Shown here in pieces: positions 35,462-44,432 of a stretch of 63,853 bases of DNA (position 1 is the stretch's first letter; each line of letters starts with the position of its first letter). The notes beneath the pieces were generated by a model that saw only the letters and a list, made by a program, of their open reading frames with translations, was not told where the DNA came from and searched no databases. The translations under genes were made by a program, and so were the position numbers. Origin of the DNA: UBA6382 sp963617965 (GTDB lineage: Bacteria; Bacteroidota; Bacteroidia; Bacteroidales; Bacteroidaceae); assembly GCA_963617965.1 (NCBI GenBank), contig CAVEQO010000010.1:1-63853 (forward strand), given 5' to 3'.

Positions 35462-37373
35462 CTCCCTGCAAGACCGAAGTCTCGGCATCCTGCGCAAATA
35501 CTGGGGCTACGACAGTTTCCGCGGCATACAGAGCGACATAATCCAAAGCGTATGCAGCGGAAAGGATACCGTTGGACTTATGCCCACGGGCGGAGGCAAG
35601 TCCATAACTTTCCAAGTCCCGTCGCTGATGATGGATGGAGTCTGCATCGTAATCACTCCTCTCATAGCACTGATGAAAGACCAGGTGGAGCATCTGCTCA
35701 ATCTGGGCATCAAGGCCACCGCCGTACATTCGGGCATGACACGCAGCGACATACTGCGCTCGCTTGAAAATTGCATACTCGGCAACTACAAGTTTCTGTA
35801 TATCTCACCCGAACGCATCTCGTCGGAGCTATTCCAGTCCAAACTGGCACACATGACCGTCAACTTCATCACCGTAGATGAAGCACACTGTATATCGCAG
35901 TGGGGCTACGACTTCCGCCCCCCATACCTTACAATAAGCGACCTGCGCAAACTGAAGCCCGACGCTCCTGTCCTCGCACTGACAGCCTCCGCCACTCCAA
36001 CTGTGGTGAAAGACATACAGCGGCAACTGCATTTCAGACAGGAAAATGTTTTCCGCATGAGCTTTGAACGTCCCAACCTTTCCTATAGCGTTGTTGAGAC
36101 AACCAACAAAGACACGGCCCTACTCAACATTCTCCGAAGCACCACAGGCTCTGCCATCGTCTACACACGCAACCGCGAAAAAACGGCAGAGGTCGCCAAA
36201 TACCTGACCGCCAACAACATTTCCGCCCTCCACTACCACGCAGGACTGGAAAATGCCGACAAGGACAAACGCCAGCAGCTGTGGCAGGATGGCCTCATAA
36301 GGGTCATGGTGGCAACAAACGCTTTCGGTATGGGCATAGACAAGCCCGATGTACGTACCGTTATACACTTCGGCGTTCCAGACTGCCTTGAGAGCTACTA
36401 TCAGGAAGCCGGGCGTGCCGGGCGCGACGGCAAGCCGGCAGAAGCCATCCTTCTGAAGAGCCCCTACGACATCTCCGGACTCAAACGCCACATAGACACT
36501 GCTTTCCCACCCATGGAATACATACGCAATGTCTACGAGAAGGTATGCTACCAATACGAAATGGCCGTTGGCGACGGCTACGGAGTATGCAAGGAATTCG
36601 ACATCATGCAGTTCTGCAGGCAACACAAGTTGTTCCCCCTGCCCGTGCTGAGCGCGTTCCGCATTCTTGAGAACGCCGGTTACATGAAGTACACAGAACC
36701 CGAAGACTGCGTGTCGTGTGTCAAGGTCACAGTGACACGCGAGGAGCTATACCGCATAAACAACCTCTCAAAGGAGTGTGACTCTGTACTCCAGATACTG
36801 CTCCGCACCTACAACGGGCTCTTCGCAGACCTGATACCGATAGAGGAACTGCTGCTGGCACAACGTACCAAACTGCCGCCGGAAACAGTGTACAAAAGCC
36901 TGCGCATACTCGGCATGGCGGGAATAATCTGCTATATCCCATTCAAACGCGTTGCCCACATCACCTTTATGCAACGGCGCGAGGAGACGCAAGACCTCGT
37001 ATTTCCGCCCGAAGCATACGAACAGCGCAAAGCCGAGCTTGAGCAGCGCGTCAACACCATGATAAACTTTCTCGGCAGTATCAACACCTGCCGCAGCCGG
37101 ATGCTCTCGGAATATTTCGGCGACACGGGTGTGGACAACTGCGGTCACTGCGATGTCTGCATCGCCAACGGATACGGAAAAACCCTTTCCGGCACTGACG
37201 AGATTGAAAGTGCCGCCGAGACCATCGTGGCACTGCTCGGCGACGGAGCTGTCCATCCGTACACCGAACTGGCAAAATTGCCCATACCCATGGCTGTCCT
37301 CAAGCAAGCCGTAGAGCATCTTCTGCACCAAAACGAGATAAACTACAGTGATGGGCTGTTCTCGCTGAACTGA
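35424..37373 (+). CDS. recQ: ATP-dependent DNA helicase RecQ
   Basis: SF2 3'-5' helicase, 649 residues. Motif 0 region KYWGYDSFRGIQ, Walker A MPTGGGKS at 53-60, DEAH at 152-155 followed by CISQWGYDFRP, and motif VI QEAGRAGRDGKP. The RQC zinc site is CRSRMLSEYFG then NCGHCDVC near 555-575. After that comes only a short helical tail, so no canonical HRDC domain is evident. No ATG precedes the family start: the frame offers only TTG at 35424 or CTG codons, so initiation is by a non-ATG codon inside the recJ end. Confidence 0.93.
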   Translation: MRISSLPTPNRNSSLQDRSLGILRKYWGYDSFRGIQSDIIQSVCSGKDTVGLMPTGGGKSITFQVPSLMMDGVCIVITPLIALMKDQVEHLLNLGIKATAVHSGMTRSDILRSLENCILGNYKFLYISPERISSELFQSKLAHMTVNFITVDEAHCISQWGYDFRPPYLTISDLRKLKPDAPVLALTASATPTVVKDIQRQLHFRQENVFRMSFERPNLSYSVVETTNKDTALLNILRSTTGSAIVYTRNREKTAEVAKYLTANNISALHYHAGLENADKDKRQQLWQDGLIRVMVATNAFGMGIDKPDVRTVIHFGVPDCLESYYQEAGRAGRDGKPAEAILLKSPYDISGLKRHIDTAFPPMEYIRNVYEKVCYQYEMAVGDGYGVCKEFDIMQFCRQHKLFPLPVLSAFRILENAGYMKYTEPEDCVSCVKVTVTREELYRINNLSKECDSVLQILLRTYNGLFADLIPIEELLLAQRTKLPPETVYKSLRILGMAGIICYIPFKRVAHITFMQRREETQDLVFPPEAYEQRKAELEQRVNTMINFLGSINTCRSRMLSEYFGDTGVDNCGHCDVCIANGYGKTLSGTDEIESAAETIVALLGDGAVHPYTELAKLPIPMAVLKQAVEHLLHQNEINYSDGLFSLN

Positions 37374-37442
37374 CAACCGCCGCCATTCCGATTTTTGCCT
37401 GTTTTCCGCCGGACATCATGCGGTTTCGGCAGGCCAAAACAA

Positions 37443-37481
37443 CGAAAGGGGCGACCACCCGTTCAAGCAGTCGCCCTTTCG
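37443..37481. terminator. Terminator between recQ and tRNA-Phe
   Basis: CGAAAGGGGCGAC pairs with GTCGCCCTTTCG, with one bulged G and a 14-base loop. On the minus strand it is followed by TTGTTTTGG, well placed to end the tRNA-Phe transcript; it may also stop recQ transcripts. Confidence 0.75.
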
Positions 37482-37484
37482 AAG

Positions 37485-37557
37485 TGGTGCCACCAGGATT
37501 CGAACCGGGGACACACGGATTTTCAGTCCGATGCTCTACCTACTGAGCTATGGCACC
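37485..37557 (-). tRNA. tRNA-Phe (anticodon GAA)
   Basis: A 73-base cloverleaf without encoded CCA. It starts GGTGCCATAGCTCAGTAGG, has anticodon loop CTGAAAA (GAA) and ends TTCGAATCCTGGTGGCACCA. The acceptor stem is perfect over seven pairs. Two stem positions do not pair: the first of the anticodon stem (T27/T43) and the third of the T stem (C/T). The call as Phe is firm from the anticodon and D-arm. Confidence 0.92.
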
Positions 37558-37773
37558 ATTCGCAATTGCGGCGCAAAGGTAGCGAGTATTTCCCGAACCG
37601 CCAAAGTTTTGAAAGACTTTTTTCAAAAGCCACCGTTTTTCACTATAACACGACAATCCTGCAGCGGCACGGCACAATAAAACGAATATGGTTGCGTTGA
37701 CATTTAAGTGCAATGTCCGTTGGTCTTCCCGGACCGCAACGACAAGGCGAGCGCAATTCTCAACCCACACACT

Positions 37774-38352
37774 ATGAAAAACATGAAACACTTTTCCGGC
37801 GACGATGACCGCAAATGGACTGTAGAGAAATCGGAATATCTCTTCAGGCGGCCGTGGCTGACCGTAAGGCACGACTCTGTGCGTCTGCCCAACGGCAATA
37901 GATGTCCCGAATACTACGTGCTGGAATATCCGGACTGGATCAACGTCATAGCCATAGACCACAACGGCAGGATGCTGATGGTACGGCAGTACCGTCACGG
38001 ACTTGAAGTGACGCGCTACGAGCTCTGCGCCGGAGTGATAGACCCCGGTGACGCATCGCCCATGGATGCGGCACGGCGCGAACTGCTTGAGGAGACAGGC
38101 TACGGCAACGGCACGTGGGAGGAAATCTGCGTCACCGGGCAGAATCCCAGCTCGACAAACAATCTCACCCATTCATTTCTGGCACGCGATGTAGAACCCG
38201 TCGGGGCACCACACCTTGAAGATACCGAGGACATCACCTTCAAGTTCTTTGAACCTTACGAAGTGTTGGAAATGCTGCGTAGCGGATACATAGTGCAAGC
38301 TCTCCATGCCGCACCTCTGTGGAAATATTTCTACACTCTCCACGTGAAATAA
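37774..38352 (+). CDS. Nudix hydrolase, ADP-ribose pyrophosphatase-like
   Basis: About 192 residues if started at ATG 37774; an upstream ATG at 37708 adds 22 residues with no family look, and one at 37783 is also possible. The Nudix box is CAGVIDPGDASPMDAARREL then LEETGY. The REUXEEXGU core is intact, but there is one extra residue between the first Gly and the Arg, and Asp where Glu is usual. YELCAGVIDPGD and the TGQNPSSTNN loop suggest an ADP-ribose or nucleotide-sugar substrate. It is 3 bases before the HAD gene, so likely cotranscribed housekeeping of nucleotides. Confidence 0.85.
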   Translation: MKNMKHFSGDDDRKWTVEKSEYLFRRPWLTVRHDSVRLPNGNRCPEYYVLEYPDWINVIAIDHNGRMLMVRQYRHGLEVTRYELCAGVIDPGDASPMDAARRELLEETGYGNGTWEEICVTGQNPSSTNNLTHSFLARDVEPVGAPHLEDTEDITFKFFEPYEVLEMLRSGYIVQALHAAPLWKYFYTLHVK

Positions 38353-38355
38353 GGA

Positions 38356-39066
38356 ATGTATACCGACATCTTCCTTGACTTCGACGACACGCTGTACGAC
38401 ACACGCGGCAACGCCCATATTGCCTTGGGTGAACTGTACAAGCGATTTAGTCTGGAACGTCATTTTGACCGCCCGGAGGATTTCTATGTGCCGTACTGGC
38501 AGACAAACGACGAACTGTGGCGGCAATATGCCCTGGGGCAGATAACGCGCGACCACCTTATCGTGGAACGGTTTCGGAGACCACTGTCTCTGGGCAGGCA
38601 CGAGGACGGAACGCCCCTGCACCCCACCCCGGACCAGTGCCGGCACATAAGCGACGTGTTTCTGGATTTATGCAGCAGCAAGCCTGGTCTCATTGACGGA
38701 GCACGCGAGCTCGTAGACTACCTGCGCGCCCGCCGCTACCGTCTGCACATGTGCAGCAACGGATTTCACGAGGTACAATACCGCAAGCTCGTAGCCTGCG
38801 GTCTCACCGGCTGTTTTGACACCGTCATTCTCTCAGAGGATGCCGGAGCGAACAAGCCGGCCCGACAGTTCTTCGACTATGCCGTGAGGACTGCCAACGC
38901 AGACCCCGGCAAAACCGTCATGATAGGCGACAATGCCGTCACTGACATCGGCGGAGCTGCCGGCTACGGTATAGACACGCTGTTTTTCAACCCCAAAGGA
39001 ACTCCTGCCAACGCAAAGCCGACATTTGAAGTCCGAGCACTGAAAGACATAATGTCAATATTATGA
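38356..39066 (+). CDS. YjjG-type HAD nucleotidase
   Basis: 236 residues of the HAD superfamily. Motif I LDFDDTLYD (Asp8, Asp10), motif II MCSNGFHEVQ, motif III with EDAGANKPARQFF, motif IV MIGDNAVTDIGGAAGYG. The cap region WQTNDELWRQYALGQITRD matches YjjG, a house-cleaning 5'-nucleotidase that removes non-canonical pyrimidine nucleotides. It directly follows the Nudix gene by 3 bases, which fits a nucleotide-sanitising pair. Confidence 0.88.
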   Translation: MYTDIFLDFDDTLYDTRGNAHIALGELYKRFSLERHFDRPEDFYVPYWQTNDELWRQYALGQITRDHLIVERFRRPLSLGRHEDGTPLHPTPDQCRHISDVFLDLCSSKPGLIDGARELVDYLRARRYRLHMCSNGFHEVQYRKLVACGLTGCFDTVILSEDAGANKPARQFFDYAVRTANADPGKTVMIGDNAVTDIGGAAGYGIDTLFFNPKGTPANAKPTFEVRALKDIMSIL

Positions 39067-39094
39067 CCTTTAGTCTCAGGCTATCCCAATTCCA

Positions 39095-39814
39095 CTACGG
39101 TTTGGGCACATACAACAGAAAACCGTCCATCAACCCACAATACCACTCCGAATAAGTGCCGTCGGCATTACGCAGACTGTGGGCTGTATGCAAAGGAATG
39201 CCGACCTGACTGCGCGACAGCACAAGCACGGTGCGCTTGGCGGGTTTGTGCGACACTGTGCGTATGTCATACCTACACTTGACCCACAGACCGTTTTTCA
39301 CACATTCGCTGACAAACTGTCCATAAGCGTCTGTGGGCAAAACCACGGAAAACACACCGTTGCCGGCAAGCAAGTCCGCCACGCCCTCCACCAATTGCCC
39401 GAAAGTAAGGCCCGACGAATGGCGCGCACGACACCGGCTCTCGTCTGCGCACCCGGGCCCACTGTTGAAATACGGAGGATTGCACACTATGCTGTCAAAC
39501 TTCACCATACCCACTCTTGCGGTACGGAAATCCTGAAACGCACCCTCGCTCAGCCTTATCCTGTCATGCCAGGGTGAAGCAGAGAAATTGGCTCTGGCAT
39601 CCGCCGCAGCGTCCGCGTCAATCTCCACGGCCTCCACACGGGCATCAGCAAAACGCTGCGCCATCATCAGTGCCAACAAACCGGTGCCAGTGCCGATGTC
39701 AAGTATGCGCATCCCCCCCTCGGCCAAAGCCCCGAGCAGACAACCGTCCGTACCCACTTTCATGGCAGCACGATTCTGGCACACAGAGAATCTCTTGAAT
39801 CTGAATGTGTTCAT
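39095..39814 (-). CDS. trmN6: tRNA1(Val) (adenine37-N6)-methyltransferase-like protein
   Basis: 239 residues of class I SAM methyltransferase, YfiC/TrmN6 type. The start FRFKRFSVCQNRAAMKVGTD is the family hallmark. The SAM loop is LDIGTGTGLLAL at 38-49, and the catalytic NPPY of N6-adenine enzymes appears in SIVCNPPYFNSG near residue 115. The start at 39814 is set by this N-terminus; the frame stays open upstream to 40045 without family sequence. A TATTTTTG box lies only 5 bases upstream, so the mRNA may have almost no leader. Confidence 0.92.
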   Translation of the reverse strand: MNTFRFKRFSVCQNRAAMKVGTDGCLLGALAEGGMRILDIGTGTGLLALMMAQRFADARVEAVEIDADAAADARANFSASPWHDRIRLSEGAFQDFRTARVGMVKFDSIVCNPPYFNSGPGCADESRCRARHSSGLTFGQLVEGVADLLAGNGVFSVVLPTDAYGQFVSECVKNGLWVKCRYDIRTVSHKPAKRTVLVLSRSQVGIPLHTAHSLRNADGTYSEWYCGLMDGFLLYVPKP

Positions 39815-39818
39815 ATTG

Positions 39819-39826
39819 CAAAAATA
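39819..39826 (-). promoter_or_regulatory. Possible promoter -7 box very close to the trmN6 start
   Basis: TATTTTTG on the minus strand matches TAnnTTTG and ends 5 bases before the start codon, which would give a nearly leaderless transcript. Confidence 0.4.
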
Positions 39827-39964
39827 CGAAGACCATACGACACGGCATTGCCCCCCGCAAGCTTTTTCCGAGTGACAGACACAGAAACTCCAACCACTTA
39901 AACAGCGGCAAAAACTACATTCTTCAAAAAACCAACACGGGAAAGTAATTTTTTCCGAAATTTG

Positions 39965-39995
39965 TTTGGGGAACAGGAAAAAGTATGTAGCTTTG
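39965..39995 (+). promoter_or_regulatory. trp operon promoter
   Basis: TTTG at 39965-39968, 19 bases, then TAGCTTTG at 39988-39995: an exact fit to the Bacteroidetes -33/-7 pattern. It faces the leader peptide and trpB. A start near 40000 would give a leader of about 200 bases. Confidence 0.85.
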
Positions 39996-40036
39996 CACTC
40001 TGTAAGCGCACGACAATAGTACGCTGACAAAAACGC

Positions 40037-40099
40037 ATGACACATAATTTTGCAAATTTTTGGTGGTGGCAGAACTCAGAATTAAAAGATTGTGAGTAA
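40037..40099 (+). CDS. trpL: trp leader peptide with three consecutive Trp codons
   Basis: A 20-residue frame MTHNFANFWWWQNSELKDCE with TGG TGG TGG at 40061-40069, lying between a strong promoter and an intrinsic terminator directly before trpB. Three Trp codons in a row in a 20-codon frame are very unlikely by chance. The stop TAA at 40097-40099 falls inside a segment (40092-40103, GTGAG and CGAC) able to pair with the terminator's left arm and loop (GTCG at 40146-40149, CTCAC at 40155-40159). A ribosome stalled for Trp-tRNA would leave that segment free to form the antiterminator; one that reaches the stop would cover it. The frame has no Shine-Dalgarno, as is usual here. Confidence 0.85.
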   Translation: MTHNFANFWWWQNSELKDCE

Positions 40100-40136
40100 C
40101 GACGCCGTGCACCCGAAAACAACAACTGCATACAAG

Positions 40137-40173
40137 AAAAAGCCTGTCGCGAATCTCACGACAGGCTTTTTTT
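40137..40173 (+). terminator. trp attenuator terminator
   Basis: AAAAAGCCTGTCG pairs with CGACAGGCTTTTT around a 9-base loop, with seven T in a row. It ends 30 bases before the trpB start, with the promoter and leader peptide upstream, so it is placed to stop transcription before the operon when Trp is abundant. Confidence 0.9.
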
Positions 40174-40202
40174 GATGACAACGAGACCAAACACATTGAA
40201 AC

Positions 40203-41393
40203 ATGGACAGCAAATTCCACATTGACAAGAACGGTTACTACGGAGAGTTCGGCGGAGCTTTCGTGCCCGAAGTTCTCCATCGCTGCACGGAGGAACTGCG
40301 CAACGCCTATACGGACATTCTGGAGAGCGACAACTTCCGCAAGGAATACCGCAGTCTGCTCAAGGACTACGTGGGACGCCCGTCTCCGCTGTATGAGGCC
40401 AAACGGCTGAGCGAGAAATACGGGGCGCGCATCCTGCTGAAGCGAGAAGACCTCAACCATACCGGAGCACACAAAATCAACAACGCCATCGGACAAGTCC
40501 TTCTAGCCCGTGCCATGGGCAAGAACCGCATCATAGCGGAAACTGGAGCCGGACAGCACGGTGTGGCCACCGCCACAGCCTGTGCCCTGTTCAACATGCC
40601 CTGCCGCGTGTATATGGGCAAGACCGACATCGAGCGACAGCAGCCCAACGTGGAACGCATGAAAATGCTCGGTGCCGAGGTGTGCCCTGTCACCAGCGGC
40701 AACATGACGCTCAAGGATGCTGTCAACGATGCCATACGCGACTGGTGCTGCCATCCCACCGACACGTTCTACGTGATAGGATCGGCAGTGGGACCTCATC
40801 CATACCCCGATATCGTAGCACGCCTACAGAGCGTGATCAGCGAGGAAATAAAGTGGCAGCTACAGGAAAAAACCGGACGCGACTATCCAGACTACCTCAT
40901 GGCCTGCATAGGCGGAGGCAGCAATGCCATCGGCACATTCTACCACTACCTCGATGAACCGCGCACCCGCATCGTCATGGCTGAAGCCGGCGGAATGGGC
41001 TATCTGACCGGCAAGACCGCAGCAAGCCTCCACTCCGGGTCGGTGGGCATTCTGCACGGCAGCCGAATCATAGTGCTGCAGGACGAGGACGGTCAGATCG
41101 TGGAACCCTACTCCATCTCCGCCGGCCTTGACTACCCCGGAGTGGGACCCGTCCACTGCAACCTGTACAAGACCAGACGGGCAGAAGTCCTCTCCGTCAA
41201 TGACGACGAGGCACTTGCCGCCGCCTTTGAGCTGACGAGGCTGGAGGGCATAATCCCCGCTCTGGAGTCGGCACACATTCTCGGAGCACTGCCCAAAATG
41301 GATTTCGGAAAAAACAGCACCGTGGTGCTCACCGTGAGCGGACGGGGCGACAAAGACATGCAAACCTACCTGAACCATTCCAAAAATGTATAA
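40203..41393 (+). CDS. trpB: Tryptophan synthase beta subunit
   Basis: PLP enzyme joining indole and serine. 396 residues. Family marks: GEFGGAFVPE, GRPSPLYEAKRL, the PLP lysine in HTGAHKINNAIGQ near 87-99, and CIGGGSNAIGTF near 240. It is first in the operon, the usual place in Bacteroidetes, and is preceded by an attenuator. The trpE start lies inside its last codons (8-base overlap). Confidence 0.97.
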   Translation: MDSKFHIDKNGYYGEFGGAFVPEVLHRCTEELRNAYTDILESDNFRKEYRSLLKDYVGRPSPLYEAKRLSEKYGARILLKREDLNHTGAHKINNAIGQVLLARAMGKNRIIAETGAGQHGVATATACALFNMPCRVYMGKTDIERQQPNVERMKMLGAEVCPVTSGNMTLKDAVNDAIRDWCCHPTDTFYVIGSAVGPHPYPDIVARLQSVISEEIKWQLQEKTGRDYPDYLMACIGGGSNAIGTFYHYLDEPRTRIVMAEAGGMGYLTGKTAASLHSGSVGILHGSRIIVLQDEDGQIVEPYSISAGLDYPGVGPVHCNLYKTRRAEVLSVNDDEALAAAFELTRLEGIIPALESAHILGALPKMDFGKNSTVVLTVSGRGDKDMQTYLNHSKNV

Positions 41394-42780
41394 CTTCACA
41401 CTTCACGCCAAGACAGTCCTGTCTGACCGCTACACGCCAGTAAACGCCTATATCAAGGCGAGGAACATCAGCCCGAAGAGCTGTCTGATGGAGAGTTCCG
41501 ACTACCACGGCGAGGAAAACAGCCACTCCATCATAGGTTTCAACCCAATTGCCTGCATAAGCATAAACCACGGCGAGGCCCACTTTGAATACCCCGACGG
41601 CGCATCCCTGCGCAAGAACATTTCCGACAGCTACACCGCCGAGGATGCCATAAGCGAGTTTATGGCACAGTATCACGTGTCGGGCGACAGCAACGGGTAC
41701 TGCGGTCTGTACGGCTACACGGCCTTTGATGCGGTAAAATACTTTGAACACATTGACGTGCTTGACGAACCAGCCGAAAAGGATGACGCTCCCGACATCT
41801 GCCTCATACTGTACAAAAACCTCCTCGTGTTCAACCACTACAGCAACACGCTAGAAATAACCGAGCTATGCGCGAATGGCGAGGCCCCACGACTGCAAAG
41901 CGTGCAGAACATGCTCAATGCCGCCAACACCGACACTTTCGGATTCCATCCCACGGGAGAGTGCCGCAGTACCCTTACCGACGAACAGCACAAAGCCAAT
42001 ATACGCCGATGCATACAGCACTGTCTCCGGGGCGACGTGTTCCAGATTGTCATAAGCCGCCGCTTTGTACAGAAATATGAGGGCGATGACCTGAAACTCT
42101 ACCGTGCGCTAAGGCGCATCAACCCCTCACCCTACCTGTTTTACTTTGATTTTGGGTCATTCCGCATATTCGGCTCTTCGCCGGAAACCCACTGCCGCAT
42201 CTGTGGCGGCCGGGCATACATAGACCCCATTGCCGGCACTACCAGACGCACGGGCGACATCAGCAAAGACCGAAAAAACGCCGAATACTTGCGCAATGAC
42301 CCCAAGGAAAACGCCGAACACGTGATGCTCGTCGACCTGGCGCGCAACGACCTCAGCCGCAACTGCCACGATGTGAAAGTGGACTCCTACAAGCAGATGC
42401 AGTTCTACAGCCATGTCATTCATCTGGTGAGCCGCGTGAGCGGACTGATGGACGATGATGCCAAACAGATAAAAACGTTCACAGACACCTTTCCCGCCGG
42501 CACCCTTTCGGGTGCTCCCAAGGTCAAGGCCATGCAACTTATCAGCCGCTACGAGCCACATAACCGCGGAGCCTACGGGGGCTGTATAGGGTTCATAGGA
42601 TTCAACGGAGACCTCAATCAGGCCATCATCATACGCTCTTTCGTCAGCCGCAACAACGAACTGTGGTTTCAGGCCGGCGGAGGCATCGTGGCAAAAAGCA
42701 ACGAAGACTACGAGCTACAGGAGGTCAACAACAAGCTTGGTGCCCTGCGGCAGGCCATCGCCATGGCAGAGAACATGTAA
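41386..42780 (+). CDS. trpE: Anthranilate synthase component I
   Basis: Chorismate-binding subunit, 464 residues. The N-terminal SCLMESSDYHGEENSHSIIGF corresponds to the LLES region that binds feedback Trp. The C-terminal catalytic part has FQIVISRRF, GSSPETHCR, PIAGTTRRTGD, and LVDLARNDLSRN. Starts with ATG overlapping trpB by 8 bases, so it is coupled. Works with TrpG 30 bases downstream. Confidence 0.96.
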   Translation: MYNFTLHAKTVLSDRYTPVNAYIKARNISPKSCLMESSDYHGEENSHSIIGFNPIACISINHGEAHFEYPDGASLRKNISDSYTAEDAISEFMAQYHVSGDSNGYCGLYGYTAFDAVKYFEHIDVLDEPAEKDDAPDICLILYKNLLVFNHYSNTLEITELCANGEAPRLQSVQNMLNAANTDTFGFHPTGECRSTLTDEQHKANIRRCIQHCLRGDVFQIVISRRFVQKYEGDDLKLYRALRRINPSPYLFYFDFGSFRIFGSSPETHCRICGGRAYIDPIAGTTRRTGDISKDRKNAEYLRNDPKENAEHVMLVDLARNDLSRNCHDVKVDSYKQMQFYSHVIHLVSRVSGLMDDDAKQIKTFTDTFPAGTLSGAPKVKAMQLISRYEPHNRGAYGGCIGFIGFNGDLNQAIIIRSFVSRNNELWFQAGGGIVAKSNEDYELQEVNNKLGALRQAIAMAENM

Positions 42781-42810
42781 TCACGACACTCTGCAAAAGA
42801 AATACAGCAA

Positions 42811-43437
42811 ATGAACATCACCATTATCGACAACTACGATTCGTTCACCTACAATCTGGCACACCTTGTGAAGAGCCTTGGTGCGGAGGTGACTGTGTAC
42901 AGAAACGACAGATTCCGTCTGCCACAATTGGAATCCGCCGACAAGATAATTCTGTCTCCAGGCCCGGGCATCCCGGAAGAGGCGGGGCTGCTCACAGAAG
43001 TGATCCGGGCATACGCCGGCATAAAACCAATTCTCGGTGTCTGTTTGGGGCATCAGGCTATAGGGGAAGTGTTCGGTGCAAGCCTAACCAACCTCAGCGA
43101 GGTATATCACGGCGTGCAGACTCCAATAGACATAGTCAGACCCGACTATGTTTTCGCTGGACTGCCACGCGAGATTGCCGTAGGACGCTACCACTCGTGG
43201 GTGGTGAGCGGCGACAAACTGCCGGATGTCCTTGAGACAACAGCAGTCAGCAAAGAAGGACAGATCATGGCACTGCGCCACACAAGCCTTGACGTAAGAG
43301 GCATCCAGTTTCACCCCGAATCCGTATTGACTCCCCAAGGGCGCACTATCATGAAAAACTGGCTCAAAGGCCCATCGGAATACGAAAACGGTGGCAGGAC
43401 AACAAACATAAAGGAACAAATACAAGAACAGCCATGA
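42811..43437 (+). CDS. trpG: Anthranilate synthase component II (glutamine amidotransferase)
   Basis: 208-residue class I glutaminase. Catalytic Cys in GVCLGHQAIGEVFG near residue 80, and the His-Glu pair in GIQFHPESVLTPQG. PGPGIPEEAG forms the oxyanion loop. Supplies ammonia to TrpE. It overlaps trpD by 4 bases. It is not fused to trpD, unlike in enteric bacteria. In some organisms this subunit also serves folate synthesis. Confidence 0.95.
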   Translation: MNITIIDNYDSFTYNLAHLVKSLGAEVTVYRNDRFRLPQLESADKIILSPGPGIPEEAGLLTEVIRAYAGIKPILGVCLGHQAIGEVFGASLTNLSEVYHGVQTPIDIVRPDYVFAGLPREIAVGRYHSWVVSGDKLPDVLETTAVSKEGQIMALRHTSLDVRGIQFHPESVLTPQGRTIMKNWLKGPSEYENGGRTTNIKEQIQEQP

Positions 43438-44426
43438 AGGAATTACTCACACGACTCATTGCCGGCGAAACCCCTACGCGCAATGAAATCAAACAGGTGA
43501 TGCTCGACATCACGGAACAGAAATATCCCAACGAACAGATTGCAGCCCTGCTCATGGCTCTGCAGATGAAAGGCATGACACCAGACATTCTGCTCGGCTT
43601 CCGCGACGGGCTGCTGCAGACCGGCACCGGCGTAGATCTGAAACCATACAAGGTGCTTGACATTGTAGGTACGGGAGGCGATGGCAAGAACACATTCAAC
43701 ATCTCGACCTGCGCCTGCTTCGTGGTGGCGGGAGCCGGCTACAAAGTGGCCAAACACGGCAACTATGCGGCGACCTCGATATCGGGAGCAAGTTCCGTGC
43801 TCGAAAACCACGGAGTGAAATTCCGGCGCGATCCTGCCGACCTGCGCAGAAGTCTCGAGAAATGCAACTTCACGTATCTGCACGCCCCGTTCTTTGCCCA
43901 CGGCATGAAATGCGTGGCACCCATACGCAAGGCACTGGGCATACCGACCTGTTTCAACCTTATCGGTCCGCTTGTGAACCCTTGCCGACCCGACTATCAG
44001 TTGCTCGGAGTGGCCACCATAGGACAGGTGCGCCTCTACCACAACACCATGAGCCAGATTGACGTGAAATACGGCATAGTGAACAGCATTGACGGCTATG
44101 ATGAAATCTCCGGCACCAGCGACTTCAAGGTGCAGACGTGCGACAGCGAAATAATAACCTCGCCAGAAGAACTTGGGTTCAAACTCATCAAGCCCGAAGA
44201 AATCTACGGCGGCAACACGCCACAGGAATCCATGAAGATTTTTGACAACGTGCTTGGCAACCGGGCAACGCAGAGTCAGGCCAACGTGGTGGTCATCAAT
44301 GCGGCCTACGGCATCAGACTCATCACTGGGAAGCCGATAGAGGAGTGCATTGCCATGGCGCGCGAAAGCCTGCAGAGTAGCAAGGCTCTGGGCTGCTTCA
44401 GAAAATTCGTGGAACTAAACAGCTAA
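43434..44426 (+). CDS. trpD: Anthranilate phosphoribosyltransferase
   Basis: 330 residues. Transfers the phosphoribosyl group of PRPP to anthranilate. Signatures: DIVGTGGDGKNTFNIST near 80-96, VAKHGNYAATSISGASSVLE near 105-124, and FNLIGPLVNPC. Its start overlaps the trpG stop and trpC begins 6 bases after, consistent with a single tight operon. Confidence 0.96.
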   Translation: MKELLTRLIAGETPTRNEIKQVMLDITEQKYPNEQIAALLMALQMKGMTPDILLGFRDGLLQTGTGVDLKPYKVLDIVGTGGDGKNTFNISTCACFVVAGAGYKVAKHGNYAATSISGASSVLENHGVKFRRDPADLRRSLEKCNFTYLHAPFFAHGMKCVAPIRKALGIPTCFNLIGPLVNPCRPDYQLLGVATIGQVRLYHNTMSQIDVKYGIVNSIDGYDEISGTSDFKVQTCDSEIITSPEELGFKLIKPEEIYGGNTPQESMKIFDNVLGNRATQSQANVVVINAAYGIRLITGKPIEECIAMARESLQSSKALGCFRKFVELNS

Positions 44427-44432
44427 GGCGAC

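Noticed and set aside
39815..40045. N-terminal extension of TrmN6
   Set aside because: It runs back into the trp leader region and lacks family sequence; the conserved start is at 39814.
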